In this document: positions 51,588 through 60,635 of the stretch, one piece after another
How the letters are laid out: the number at the start of each line of letters is the position of its first letter
Position numbering within the stretch: the stretch's first letter is position 1
Assembly (NCBI GenBank): GCA_044359955.1
Contig: JBIKLF010000013.1
Location: 1-64,000, forward strand
Length of the DNA stretch: 64,000 bases
DNA from: JACTMZ01 sp044359955
Lineage (GTDB): Bacteria > Verrucomicrobiota > Verrucomicrobiia > Chthoniobacterales > JACTMZ01
Direction: 5' to 3'
Position numbers and translations under genes: made by a program
Notes under the pieces: model-generated
The model's database searches: none
What the model was told of the DNA's origin: nothing
The model's input: the letters and a program-made list of their open reading frames with translations, nothing else

Positions 51588-51636
51588 ACGAAAGAATCAG
51601 CGGGCGCGCCGCTCGCGGAAAAAAGTGTCCCGCCGA

Positions 51637-53514
51637 TCAGAGAATTTCAAGGCTTTTAAACGGCTCGATCGAGACGATGGTCATCTCGCGTTCGCCGTGT
51701 TCCGAGGGCATGCGCACCGTCTCGCCGGCCTGGTGGCCGATCAGCGCGGTGGCCGCGGCGGCGAGGTAGGAAACGACCTGCTTGGCCGAGTCACCGTCCC
51801 ACGCACCGAGAATGTGGAGATGTTCTTCCGTGCCGGCGGCCTGATCGCGCAGGTGCACGGTGGTGCCGAGGCCGACCCGCGAGGTATCGGGATTTTCGAA
51901 ATTGGTGCCGCGGCAGTTGGCTAGCTGCTGCTCGATCTCCGCTTTCTGGCGGAGGAGGACGCCTTGCTGCTCCTTGGCGAATTTGAATCCGGCATTCTCG
52001 CGCAAGTCGCCTTGTTCGCGGGCCACCTGAATGTCGCGGCTGTTGGCCGGGATGCGCGTGTTGACCAGATCGTCATAGTCCTTCTTGCGCCGCTCGAGGC
52101 TGGCCCACGAGACCGTGAGCATTTTCGCGGCCGGAGTGGAGGTGGCGGACTTGTCTTCGCTCACTTCGAGAAGTTCCTGCAATTCGGGGCGGGCCTTGAT
52201 CGCGCGGGCGAGGAGGGCGCGTTTGTCCATTTCCTCGAAAATGGCCGTGCGCATGATCTTGCGGACAAGATCACGGGTGGCTTCGCCGTCGGCCGAGGCG
52301 AGGGCGATGGCCATGAGGGCCTTGTCGTCGGAAAGCACTTTGTGCAGGCGGGTGGCGCGTTTGCTGTCCTTGAGCGTCTCGCGCTCCACCACGGTGATGG
52401 CGGCCTCGAGGGTTTCCGGGGTGATGAGGGCGGCCAGTCCTTCGGGGCGCTTGGAAAGAAACCAGGCGAGAAGTTCGGGGTTGGTGTTGCGCTCCGAGAT
52501 GCTGCGGCGCAGATGCTCGCGCAGAGGTTCGAGATGGCCCTGTTCGAGGAGGAGGCGGGTGGCTTCGATCACCACTTTGCTGTCGCCTTCCTGCAGGACG
52601 TCGAGCAGGAGGCGGTCGCCGGCCGTGCCGCCGAGGGCCACGCCGGATTCGAGCGCGTGCCGGATGCGGGCGGGCGGGAGCGGGGCGAGCAACCCGGCCA
52701 GGTGTGCGGGCGGATGTGAGAGGAAGGCGGTGAGGGTGAGGGCGCCCTCGGGCAAGGCTGTCTTGCGGCGCTCGAGGATTTCGTCGCGCACGCAGAGAAG
52801 GTGAATGGAGTGGGCCGGAGTGCGGCGTTGGTGGTCGTCGGCCGCCTTGGCGAGCAGACCAAGGATGCGTTGGAGTTGGTCGGGCTGGCCTTCGAAGGTT
52901 TCCAAGCCTTTGAGGAGGGCTTCGGCCGCGGCGGCTTGTTCCTTGGGTTGGCGGGCTTTCTCGAAGGCGTCGACCATGTCGAGGTGCGGCGAGGTGGGAC
53001 GTTCGCGCACCACGACGAATTCCGTCTTCTTCGGGGGCACAATGAAACGGCTGTCGTTTTTGAGTTTGCCGCGCAGGGAGGTCCACCAACGTTTGAAAGC
53101 TCCCGGGGCCGGTTTGGGGAAAGCGCTGTCGGGGAGGACGGCGGCGAGATAATCGGAGAGGGCGTCGACGGTGAGGCGGGATTGGAAGTCGGAGACCACG
53201 CGATGAACAAACTCGACCGGACTATCCAAAGCTGCCTTCTGCACGGCGGTGTGGTCGGAGAGGCGCTGGGCCTCGACATGCGATTCGGTGATGGGCGTCA
53301 GGGACGTCGCGGCAAACCCCATTTGCATGGACTGTTTGCGTCCGCCCAGAAATTCGAGCTCGATTTGCCCGATAAGAAAGTCCGTGCCGGCCACCCGGGC
53401 GCAGCCCCAACTTTTATGCAGGGCAAAAGCCCCGGGGGCGAGTTGGTCCAGTATTTCCGCCTGCTGTTTGGTGAGTTTTCCTTCGTCGATCGCCGTCAGT
53501 AATTCCGAATGCAT
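51637..53514 (-). CDS. Long GreA/GreB-family transcription elongation factor-like protein
   Basis: The 625-residue protein ends in a GreA/GreB module: a coiled-coil part at about 465-535 (LERRKKDYDDLVNTRIPANS, REQGDLRENAGFKFAKEQQG with acidic tip residues D/E) and the FKBP-like C-terminal domain (GLGTTVHLRDQAAGTEEHLH, then SYLAAAATALIGHQAGETV). The first 460 residues are a helical region of unknown function with a small beta-rich start. It should bind the RNA polymerase secondary channel and stimulate transcript cleavage. Chlamydial GreA has a comparable large N-terminal extension. It follows 49 bases upstream of eno. Confidence 0.85.
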   Translation of the reverse strand: MHSELLTAIDEGKLTKQQAEILDQLAPGAFALHKSWGCARVAGTDFLIGQIELEFLGGRKQSMQMGFAATSLTPITESHVEAQRLSDHTAVQKAALDSPVEFVHRVVSDFQSRLTVDALSDYLAAVLPDSAFPKPAPGAFKRWWTSLRGKLKNDSRFIVPPKKTEFVVVRERPTSPHLDMVDAFEKARQPKEQAAAAEALLKGLETFEGQPDQLQRILGLLAKAADDHQRRTPAHSIHLLCVRDEILERRKTALPEGALTLTAFLSHPPAHLAGLLAPLPPARIRHALESGVALGGTAGDRLLLDVLQEGDSKVVIEATRLLLEQGHLEPLREHLRRSISERNTNPELLAWFLSKRPEGLAALITPETLEAAITVVERETLKDSKRATRLHKVLSDDKALMAIALASADGEATRDLVRKIMRTAIFEEMDKRALLARAIKARPELQELLEVSEDKSATSTPAAKMLTVSWASLERRKKDYDDLVNTRIPANSRDIQVAREQGDLRENAGFKFAKEQQGVLLRQKAEIEQQLANCRGTNFENPDTSRVGLGTTVHLRDQAAGTEEHLHILGAWDGDSAKQVVSYLAAAATALIGHQAGETVRMPSEHGEREMTIVSIEPFKSLEIL

Positions 53515-53600
53515 AGTGCACCAGTGAAGTTATCGGGTCCGGGGCCGGGCGGCGATTGAAAATTTGCCGCGGGCTCCGTGCGGGTTAGAGTGCGGCCGCG

Positions 53601-54263
53601 ATGAGCAATTCCCCGCCGACGACCGAGACCGATCCTCCACCGCAGGCCCGGCGTCTCAGCGAGGAGCTGGAAAGCCTGTTGGAGATCGCTCCGGGTCAGC
53701 CGATGAAGCTGCGCACCGTGGTCGAGCATCTCCATTTCCGGGGCCTGCCCACCCTCATCGTGCTGCTCTGCGTGCCCTTTCTTTTTCCGCTGCCCTTGCC
53801 GGGCCTCTCCATTCCCTTCGGCGTGGCCATCGCGCTGTGCGGGTTGCGGCTCGGGCTGGGTCAGAGCTTGTGGATGCCGCAATTCATCCTGCGGCGCGAG
53901 GTGAGCTACGAGATGTTGCAAAAAATCGTCGGGTTCGCCGCCTCGTTCTACCGCAAGGTGGAAAAGCTGGTCCGGCCGCGCATGCACTTCCTGCAACGCT
54001 GGCCGGGGATGATCAATTTGATGGGGCTGATGATCATGATGGGAGGTGTCCTGCTCAGCCTGCCCTTCCCGCCCATTTTTCCCCTGACCAATACCATTCC
54101 CGGGCTCGCGGTCATTTTCATGGCCCTCGGCATCATGGAGCGCGATGGCGTTTGCACCTTGATCGGCTACTTTTTCGCGCTTCTCGGGCTCTGCTACGTG
54201 GGCCTGATCTTTTTCCTGGGTGCCGCGGGGAGCCAGCAGTTGTGGCAGTGGATGACGGGCTGA
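53601..54263 (+). CDS. ExoD-family exopolysaccharide synthesis membrane protein
   Basis: The 220-residue protein has the ExoD layout: an N-terminal cytoplasmic segment with LSEELESLLEIAPGQPMKLR, then four or five membrane helices (TLIVLLCVPFLFPLPLPGLS, PGMINLMGLMIMMGGVLLSL, IPGLAVIFMALGIMERDGV, LIGYFFALLGLCYVGLIFF). The conserved PFLFPLPLPG and GLGQSLWMPQFIL motifs are family marks. The role of ExoD is unclear (exopolysaccharide export, alkali tolerance). It is divergent from the GreA-like gene and convergent with the Rrf2 gene. Confidence 0.87.
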   Translation: MSNSPPTTETDPPPQARRLSEELESLLEIAPGQPMKLRTVVEHLHFRGLPTLIVLLCVPFLFPLPLPGLSIPFGVAIALCGLRLGLGQSLWMPQFILRREVSYEMLQKIVGFAASFYRKVEKLVRPRMHFLQRWPGMINLMGLMIMMGGVLLSLPFPPIFPLTNTIPGLAVIFMALGIMERDGVCTLIGYFFALLGLCYVGLIFFLGAAGSQQLWQWMTG

Positions 54264-54407
54264 CGCCGAATCGTGAGAGCGTCTCCGGCAGTGCGTTCAC
54301 GCAGGAAGGCTCAAATGAAAAAGGTGGCTCCGGAAAACCGCCGCGACAAGTGAGGGGGTGGGAAATTGACGGGCGGTGCCTTTTTGCTGAGTTGCTGCCG
54401 AGGGAAA

Positions 54408-54425
54408 GCGGCGTCGAGCCGCCGC
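54408..54425. repeat. REP-like palindrome gcggcg/cgccgc
   Basis: A 6-bp stem with loop tcgagc is followed by actcc, in the 176-base gap between convergent exoD and the Rrf2 gene. It is similar in stem and setting to 10820-10838. Confidence 0.5.
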
Positions 54426-54439
54426 ACTCCATAGCGCAT

Positions 54440-54919
54440 TCAGGACGGCGCGTCGGAGGCGTAGGGGAGCTTTGCGCCGCAGGCGCGCATTTTCGCGAGG
54501 GAGCCGCGGACGGTGTCGGCCAAGGTGTGGCGGTCGAGGATGTCGGCAATGGAGTTGCGCACGTCGAGCATGACCATGCGGAGGCCGCAGGTGTTTTCGT
54601 CCGGGCAGGAGCATTTTTCGTATTTGCTCTGGCTGACGCAGCGGATGGGGGCGAGGGGGCCGTCCACCAGGCGGACGATCTGGCCGAGGGTGATGCTGTC
54701 CATCGGCTTGTTGAGGTAATACCCGCCGTGTTTGCCGCGCTTGGTCCCGATGAGGCCGGCTTTGCGCAGTTGCATGAGGATCTGGTCGAGGAATCCTTTG
54801 GGAAGATTTTCGCGCGCCACGATTTCTTGGGCGCGGAGCATGGGACGGCCGAGTTCGGCGGCGATGCCGAGATCGATCAGCGCGCGCAGGGCGTATTCAC
54901 CGCGTTTGGAGACCTTCAT
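54440..54919 (-). CDS. Rrf2-family (IscR-like) transcriptional regulator
   Basis: The 159-residue protein has the Rrf2 winged helix (MKVSKRGEYALRALIDLGIA, AQEIVARENLPKGFLDQILM, GLIGTKRGKHGGYYL) and a cysteine cluster (C94, C103, C105, C111 in CVSQSKYEKCSCPDENTC) suited to bind an Fe-S cluster as in IscR, NsrR or RsrR. It probably senses Fe-S, iron or redox state. The ATG at 54919 is the family start; the open frame runs far upstream through argG on the other strand, which is not coding. It is divergent from argG with 90 bases between. Confidence 0.9.
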   Translation of the reverse strand: MKVSKRGEYALRALIDLGIAAELGRPMLRAQEIVARENLPKGFLDQILMQLRKAGLIGTKRGKHGGYYLNKPMDSITLGQIVRLVDGPLAPIRCVSQSKYEKCSCPDENTCGLRMVMLDVRNSIADILDRHTLADTVRGSLAKMRACGAKLPYASDAPS

Positions 54920-55009
54920 GGAGAGCGTGATAGTGAGAGGCGGGCTTGCGTTCGGCAAGTCCCGTGCGGCATTGCCAGAGGCGGACGGGCGATGTAGGAA
55001 AGCGGACAG

Positions 55010-56284
55010 ATGAAGATCGTATGTGCTTATTCGGGCGGCTTGGACACCTCGGTGCTGCTGCAGTGGCTGAAAGAAACCTACGGGGCGGAGGTCATTGCCT
55101 TCTGCGCCAATATCGGGCAAGAAGAGGAACTCGACGGGCTCGAGGCCAAGGCGCTGAGCACGGGGGCGGCGAAATGTTTTGTCGATGATCTGCAGGAGGA
55201 GTTTGCCCGGGATTTCATTTTCCCCATGATCCGCGCCGGGGCGATTTACGAGGGCCAGTATTTTCTCGGCACGAGCATTGCCCGTCCGCTCATCGCCAAG
55301 CGCATGGTGGAGATCGCGCGGTCCGAGGGTGCGGCCGCGGTGGCGCACGGGGCGACGGGCAAGGGGAATGACCAGGTGCGGTTCGAGTTGGCGGCGGCGG
55401 CCTTGGCCCCGGAATTGGAAGTGATCGCGCCGTGGCGGCAGGAGCGGTTCCGGGAAAAATTCCCCGGCCGCACCGAAATGATCGCCTACGCCGAGGCCCA
55501 CGGCATCCCGGTGCCGGTCACGGCGAAGAAGCCGTATTCGACGGACCGCAATCTTCTCCATATCAGCTACGAGAGCGGAATCCTGGAGGATCCGTGGTTC
55601 GACGCGAGCGACGAGGAGAACAAGGACATGTTCCGTCTGAGCGCGGCGCCGGAAGACGCGCCGGACGAGGCGGAGCGGATCATTTTGCATTTCACCAAGG
55701 GCGACTGCACCGGATTGGAGGGCGCGGGTGTGACCAAGGTGCTGCAGGAACTCGGGCACAAGGGGGACGGGAAGAAGTTGAGTCCGCTCCTCGTCATGCG
55801 GGTGCTCAACAAATTGGGCGGCAAGCACGGCATCGGGCGGGTTGACATGGTGGAGAATCGGTTTGTCGGGATGAAAAGCCGCGGGGTTTACGAAACACCG
55901 GGCGGCGCGATCTTGCACTTTGCCCACCGTCAGATGGAGTCGCTGACCATGGACCGCGAGGCCATGCACCTGCGTGATTCGCTCATCCCGCATTACAGCA
56001 CGCTGGTTTACAATGGATTCTGGTTCGCCCCCGAGCGCCGTGCCCTGCAAGCACTGGTCGAGGAGACGCAGAAGGACGTGACCGGCGAGGTGCGGGTGAA
56101 ACTTTACAAGGGGAATGTCATCGCCGCGGGCGTGCGCAGTCCGCGCAGCCTTTACAATCCACACATCGCGACGATGGAAGCCGACCCGACACAGGCTTAC
56201 AACCAGTCGGACGCCACGGGGTTCATCCGGCTCAATGCGCTGCGTCTCAAAGTCGCGGCGGCGAGGGACGCGGCGGCATCCTGA
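55010..56284 (+). CDS. argG: Argininosuccinate synthase
   Basis: ArgG joins citrulline and aspartate with ATP to argininosuccinate in arginine synthesis. The 424-residue protein has the PP-loop VCAYSGGLDTSVLLQWLKET, FLGTSIARPLIAKRMVEIA, AHGATGKGNDQVRFELA and VDMVENRFVGMKSRGVYETPG, with the substrate loop NLLHISYESGILEDPW. Length is standard to slightly long. It is divergent from the Rrf2 regulator, which could control it. Confidence 0.96.
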   Translation: MKIVCAYSGGLDTSVLLQWLKETYGAEVIAFCANIGQEEELDGLEAKALSTGAAKCFVDDLQEEFARDFIFPMIRAGAIYEGQYFLGTSIARPLIAKRMVEIARSEGAAAVAHGATGKGNDQVRFELAAAALAPELEVIAPWRQERFREKFPGRTEMIAYAEAHGIPVPVTAKKPYSTDRNLLHISYESGILEDPWFDASDEENKDMFRLSAAPEDAPDEAERIILHFTKGDCTGLEGAGVTKVLQELGHKGDGKKLSPLLVMRVLNKLGGKHGIGRVDMVENRFVGMKSRGVYETPGGAILHFAHRQMESLTMDREAMHLRDSLIPHYSTLVYNGFWFAPERRALQALVEETQKDVTGEVRVKLYKGNVIAAGVRSPRSLYNPHIATMEADPTQAYNQSDATGFIRLNALRLKVAAARDAAAS

Positions 56285-56312
56285 TTGGTGCGGCGCATTC
56301 GCTGCGAGCGGA

Positions 56313-56855
56313 TCAGGTCAGGCTGAGCAGCACGAGCAAGCCGGCGGTGACGAGCACGGCAAGGAGAACGGCGCCGAGCACAATGAGTCGGCCGATCAGG
56401 ATATTAGGCCCGGGGCGTGGGGTGCGGTTGTTTCGTCCGCTTTTGCGCCGTCGCCTTCGCTCGGTCGGCGCTCCGGGGGTGGAGGCAGTCTTGCGGCCCG
56501 GCCATTGAGGACGGATCCCTTCGGCGGGCGGGGTGTGGAGAACGGTTGCCGCGGGCAACGCAATAGGCGCTTCGTCCTTGAAGAGCGCGCGCAATTCCCC
56601 GACCGGACTCCACGCGTCACGTCCTTCAAACCAAAAAAGGGCATCCTGTTCAAAATACGAGGTGCGCAAACCGCTGACCACATCGTCAACGGCGGAAGGA
56701 CCGTAGATTTGTCCGCCCCACGAGACATAGACATCGGGTTCTCCGGTGCGGCGTCCGGGGGTCGTCAGGTCTGTCTTGGGCAGGAAAAAATCCGGCGGGC
56801 GGAGGGCGGGGGACGCTCCGGTGGAAGGGGGAGCGGGCATGTTGTCCGGGATCAT
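56313..56855 (-). CDS. GYF_2-like domain protein with C-terminal membrane helix
   Basis: The 180-residue protein has a Pro-rich start, a GYF_2/DUF4339-type domain at about 40-92 (VYVSWGGQIYGPSAVDDVVS, ALFWFEGRDAWSPVGELRAL), a basic Arg/Lys-rich linker and one C-terminal membrane helix at about 155-178 (LIVLGAVLLAVLVTAGLLVL). The topology suggests a tail-anchored protein with its GYF domain in the cytoplasm, binding Pro-rich partners. Function unknown. It overlaps the upstream lipocalin gene by 4 bases. Confidence 0.72.
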   Translation of the reverse strand: MIPDNMPAPPSTGASPALRPPDFFLPKTDLTTPGRRTGEPDVYVSWGGQIYGPSAVDDVVSGLRTSYFEQDALFWFEGRDAWSPVGELRALFKDEAPIALPAATVLHTPPAEGIRPQWPGRKTASTPGAPTERRRRRKSGRNNRTPRPGPNILIGRLIVLGAVLLAVLVTAGLLVLLSLT

Positions 56856-57382
56856 GGTTTTGCTTCCGTCAATCCGACGAGGGGTGTGGGGCGCAACCGG
56901 GAGATGTCATAGCCTTGGGCGGCCAAGCGCTGCCGGATCCGCGCCAGTTCGTCCGGTTCGAGTTGCGGGCTGCGGGCGAGAATCCAGAGGTATTTGCGGT
57001 TCGGATGTCCGACGGCGGCCCAGCGGTAAGCGGGATCGAGGTCAAGGACCCAGTAGTCGCCTTCGAACGGCCAGAAGAAGCTGACTTTGAGTTTGCTGTT
57101 GTTGCTGCCGGGGACGACGCGTGCCGTGCCTTCGATACGGACGGGACGGCCGTTGCGCTCGCAGGTGTTGACCACGCGGATGCGGCCATCGGGCAGCGGA
57201 GAGTATTCGGCCTTTGTCTTGGTGCAGCCGCCTTGGAACCAATTCGGGAAGGATTCAATCTCATGCCACGAACCGGCATAACGCGCGAGGTCGACGGAGG
57301 GAACGGTTTGCGGAGGGGGGAGGGAGGCGCAGGAGGTGAGGAGGATCGCTGCGGCCAGACAGCCGGCGATGCGAGAGATCAT
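56852..57382 (-). CDS. Outer-membrane lipocalin (Blc-like) lipoprotein
   Basis: The 176-residue protein has a lipoprotein signal with lipobox LLTSC and the bacterial lipocalin motifs: YAGSWHEIESFPNWFQGGC (GxW motif), AEYSPLPDGRIRVVNTC, KLKVSFFWPFEGDYWVLDL and RKYLWILARSP. It should carry lipids or hydrophobic compounds at the outer membrane. The ATG at 57382 gives a clean signal; an in-frame start at 57409 would add nine residues. It overlaps the GYF gene by 4 bases. The 280 bases upstream hold no gene. Confidence 0.88.
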   Translation of the reverse strand: MISRIAGCLAAAILLTSCASLPPPQTVPSVDLARYAGSWHEIESFPNWFQGGCTKTKAEYSPLPDGRIRVVNTCERNGRPVRIEGTARVVPGSNNSKLKVSFFWPFEGDYWVLDLDPAYRWAAVGHPNRKYLWILARSPQLEPDELARIRQRLAAQGYDISRLRPTPLVGLTEAKP

Positions 57383-57662
57383 GGGAACAGATTGGCGCGG
57401 GGCTTTCATTTTTTCCAGATGAAACCTGCGACTCAGTGTGGAATACCAAGATGGCGGGACCTTTTCGGAGCGGGTCTCGGCCGGAACGATGCCGTCGGAA
57501 ATCAGTCCACGATCTGCCTCTCCGGCAACTTTTGCCAAGCAAAGCGCCCACCATTTTGTGAAGTCCACGCCGCTTCTACTTTTTGCCTTCAAGGGCATCG
57601 TTCCGGCGCCGCGACATTTAACTGGAGCGGTGGCAGACAAACTTAAACCGCTCTCCAAGGTC

Positions 57663-59897
57663 TCAGCGTGGGGCGCGGTTGATGCGCCAGCGGAGGTAGA
57701 GCACGCCGGCCAGCAAGGCGAAGAGGGTGCCGAGCAGGACGGTGTTCCAAGGAAAGGGGGGCGCCGGGATGGTATCGACGAAGAGCACGGTGGTGGGCGG
57801 GAGGTCGCCCGCTGGTCCGGTCGGAACGGCGCGCCAGTAGGTGCGTGTGCCGGAGGGCAGGCCCTCGATGCGGGCCGCACACACCGTCAACTTGCGTCCC
57901 TCGGCTTCCGCTTCACCGAGGCCGAGGATTGCCACCGTCGCTTCGGGTGGGTCGAGGATTTCGAATTTGGGTGCGCCGGGGATGCCGGTTTTTGGATCAA
58001 GGGGGGCAACCATCGTGCCGCGTTCGAGGCGGAAGCCGCGGATATCGAGATCGCCCGCGAAGGCGATCTGCAGGAGGGCGCCGAAGCGTTCGGGTTTGAT
58101 GCCGGCGGACGCCATGGCGGTTTCTGGGCCAAAGACGCGTGCGGTCGGGGGCGCGGCGGCCGAGGGCGCTGGGCCAGGAGCAGGTGGGTCTGCGATGCCG
58201 ACGAGCTTGTTTTCACGGATGCGGAACGGCACGGAGACGGGGCGTGCGGCGCCGTCATCGGGTGTGGCGACCAGACGCCATTCATCGGTGCCGAGATGGG
58301 ACTCTGCAATGAGTTGTTGGCCGGCAGGTGCTTCCTTGGAGGGCTCCGCCGTGGGGTCATGTCTTTCGATCGGCGTGTCGAGGAATTCGGTGATCCGGTC
58401 GGCCAGGCTTTGCAGCCACCCGAGCAGCCCTTCGTGGGGTGCGGGCGGATGGCAATCCTGCCACTCGCTGCTGCCTTCCGCGCGGTGCTGGAGGGTGAAA
58501 TTTTTCCAACCCGGTTTTTCGACCCAAGTGATGGCCGGACGTTCGTAGCGGATGTCGGTGTTGAGGGTGAAATCTGCTGGCCGGGGGGTGGGCGATGGCG
58601 TGGGCGATGGTGTCGGCGTGGGGGATTTGGTCGGGGCGATGCGTGCAATGACCGGGATCGTGACCTCTTTTCCGGCGAAGGAGACGGTTAATTCGGTCGG
58701 AGGGGCTTGGTCCGGCTTGAGGCGTAGTTCCAGTGGGATGGCCATTTCCATTCCGGGGGAAACAGCGAAGGCTGTGGCGCCGCTGGCCGGACTGATCGAT
58801 TCGTGTGGGAGCAACTTGACTTCGGCAAGGGCGCCACCGTCGTTGCGCACCAGCAACGAAGCTTTGGCGATGGTCCGGGGTTTGATCTCCCCGAAGTCGG
58901 GTGGCGCGACGACGCGGAGTGCGGCGGGGATGGCGGGGGCGATGAATTCGCGCAACTCGGCATGGCCTTCACCTTCGAAGCGGACGCCGAACAGCGGGAG
59001 GTATTCTTTGCGTTCGGCCGGGATGCGCAGGATGACTTCCGCGCTTTCGCCGGGTCCGAGGGCAAAGTCGGCAATGGCTTCGACGGGGCTCTCCGGCGGA
59101 AGGCCAACGGATACGGTGCGCGGACGTGCGGACTGGTTTTTCACCACGGCGATGGCGATGCGTGATTGGTCCGGGTTGGCCGAGAATGTTTCCTCCGCTA
59201 TCTCGAGAGCGAGCGGCGGAAGGGCCAAGCCTTTGAGGATGAGCACGGCCGGGGCGCCGGCGACCGGTTGGAGGCGGAAAACGAATTCGCCGGCCCGTTC
59301 CGCGGCAAAAAGTAGAGGGATGCGGGTTTTCTCGCCGCGGCGCAGAACAAAGCTGCCATCGTCCTCAAGAGCGAATGGTTCTGTCGGTCGGAGGAAACCG
59401 TTCAGAACGCCGCCGCCCACGTTGGCCAACTCCACCACGCGCCGCACCGGAGGATCGCCCAGGGCGGACGGACCGAAATCGAGCAACTCCGGCGCGATGG
59501 CCAACACCGGGGCGGCGTCGCGGATGTTGATGATGACGCGCCCGTCTCCGGTTCGTCCGGTAATCCCGGCCTTGACCTCGAATGCAAAGTTGTCCTCCGT
59601 CGAATTATCGTCATCGCCGTGGGTGTAGGTAATGTAAGCGGGACCTTGGCGCTCGGGACCATCGTATTGTTCGAGTCCCGAGAGTCTGCCGTGCTGCGGC
59701 TGGGTCAGCGGACGAGAGGTCAGCGGATTGAGATTGCGTTCGAACCCGCGCAACGGAATGCGCACGCTCCCCCCCCGCGCGACCTCGACCTCGACATCTT
59801 GGGCTTTGGGCGAGACGCGTTGCGGCTTTTTAGCCTGGCTGTCCGCACTTTGCGCTGCGAAGAAAATCGCCAGACAGGCGAACAGGCGGGGAATCAC
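57663..59897 (-). CDS. Large exported protein with ASH-like beta domains and C-terminal membrane anchor
   Basis: The 744-residue protein starts at GTG 59897 with a signal peptide (IPRLFACLAIFFAAQSADSQ). It has several beta-sandwich domains, including ASH/DUF1573-like sequence LDFGPSALGDPPVRRVVELANVGGG and a second near VVAPPDFGEIKPRTIAKASL, then a Pro-Thr-Ser linker (PTPTPSPTPSPTPRP), a C-terminal domain and a final membrane helix (about 717-736: WNTVLLGTLFALLAGVLYL) followed by basic residues. It is probably surface- or periplasm-exposed and anchored at its C-terminus. Function unknown. It is divergent from the L,D-transpeptidase-like gene 57 bases away. Confidence 0.78.
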   Translation of the reverse strand: MIPRLFACLAIFFAAQSADSQAKKPQRVSPKAQDVEVEVARGGSVRIPLRGFERNLNPLTSRPLTQPQHGRLSGLEQYDGPERQGPAYITYTHGDDDNSTEDNFAFEVKAGITGRTGDGRVIINIRDAAPVLAIAPELLDFGPSALGDPPVRRVVELANVGGGVLNGFLRPTEPFALEDDGSFVLRRGEKTRIPLLFAAERAGEFVFRLQPVAGAPAVLILKGLALPPLALEIAEETFSANPDQSRIAIAVVKNQSARPRTVSVGLPPESPVEAIADFALGPGESAEVILRIPAERKEYLPLFGVRFEGEGHAELREFIAPAIPAALRVVAPPDFGEIKPRTIAKASLLVRNDGGALAEVKLLPHESISPASGATAFAVSPGMEMAIPLELRLKPDQAPPTELTVSFAGKEVTIPVIARIAPTKSPTPTPSPTPSPTPRPADFTLNTDIRYERPAITWVEKPGWKNFTLQHRAEGSSEWQDCHPPAPHEGLLGWLQSLADRITEFLDTPIERHDPTAEPSKEAPAGQQLIAESHLGTDEWRLVATPDDGAARPVSVPFRIRENKLVGIADPPAPGPAPSAAAPPTARVFGPETAMASAGIKPERFGALLQIAFAGDLDIRGFRLERGTMVAPLDPKTGIPGAPKFEILDPPEATVAILGLGEAEAEGRKLTVCAARIEGLPSGTRTYWRAVPTGPAGDLPPTTVLFVDTIPAPPFPWNTVLLGTLFALLAGVLYLRWRINRAPR

Positions 59898-59954
59898 GGG
59901 GCCAAGGAAGCAAATGGGTTGGAAAAAGGCGAGTCGAACCCTATTTTGCAGTTT

Positions 59955-60542
59955 ATGGGAAGTGTGTTCAGGCATGCGCTGGCGGCCGCGGTCTTGGCCA
60001 TCACGGCGGCATCGGCGCAGGAGGCATCCGAACCGGCGCTTCGGGGGCCCGGCGAGTTGATTGTCGCGCAAGATCCCCCGAAGACGGTGCCGCGCGTGTT
60101 GGACCGCGCGACTCCGGATAACACGCGGATCATTGTCTCCCTCGGACGGCAGCGCGCCTATCTCTACGTGGACGAGGAAGTGGCGATCGACGCTCCGGTC
60201 TCCACGGGAAAGCGTCGCGGACAGACCCCGACGGGGGATTTCACGGTGAGGCAGAAGGAGACAGAGCAGAGCTCGAATTTGCACGGGGATTTTGTCGATC
60301 GCGACGGCCATGCGGTCCGCCATGGTGTGAGCATACGCATCGACGCGGCTCCGAGCGGCACCACTTTCCGTCCGGTGCCGGTGCGGTATTTTCTGCGTCT
60401 CGATGATGCCGGGCTCGCCCTGCACGCGGGGCGGTTGCCGGGTTACCCGTCAGCGGACCGGGCGGTGCGTTTGCCGGTGGATATTGCGCCGCTGATTTTT
60501 CAACGGGTGAAGCAGGGCACGCCGGTGAAGATCGAGGAGTAG
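59955..60542 (+). CDS. L,D-transpeptidase (YkuD)-fold protein lacking the catalytic cysteine
   Basis: The 195-residue protein has a signal peptide (HALAAAVLAITAASAQ) and a YkuD-type domain: IIVSLGRQRAYLYVDEE, APVSTGKRRGQTPTGDFTV and the conserved LHAGRLPGYP with His157. Active family members continue with S-H-G-C-hydrophobic-R-L-P; here the codons read SADRAVRLP, so Ala170 stands where the nucleophilic cysteine belongs, and no other Cys occurs in the mature protein. It is therefore likely a non-catalytic relative that binds peptidoglycan. It is divergent from the large exported protein gene. Confidence 0.85.
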   Translation: MGSVFRHALAAAVLAITAASAQEASEPALRGPGELIVAQDPPKTVPRVLDRATPDNTRIIVSLGRQRAYLYVDEEVAIDAPVSTGKRRGQTPTGDFTVRQKETEQSSNLHGDFVDRDGHAVRHGVSIRIDAAPSGTTFRPVPVRYFLRLDDAGLALHAGRLPGYPSADRAVRLPVDIAPLIFQRVKQGTPVKIEE

Positions 60543-60595
60543 GGGAGGACGGAGAGGGATGAAGGCTGAGGCCTGAAACTTGAGTGGAGGAGTGG

Positions 60596-60616
60596 ATCGC
60601 GCCGTTCCGGCGCGAT
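60596..60616. repeat. REP-like palindrome (family 3)
   Basis: The perfect 9-bp stem atcgcgccg/cggcgcgat surrounds ttc; the same stem is at 4163-4183. It sits between the convergent transpeptidase-like and sugar-porter genes. Confidence 0.7.
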
Positions 60617-60635
60617 GAGTAGGCGCGAAATCGTT

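Noticed and set aside
54920..56164. Long upstream extension of the Rrf2 frame across argG
   Set aside because: The true Rrf2 N-terminus is at 54919; the extension is antisense to argG, which is confirmed by its motifs.
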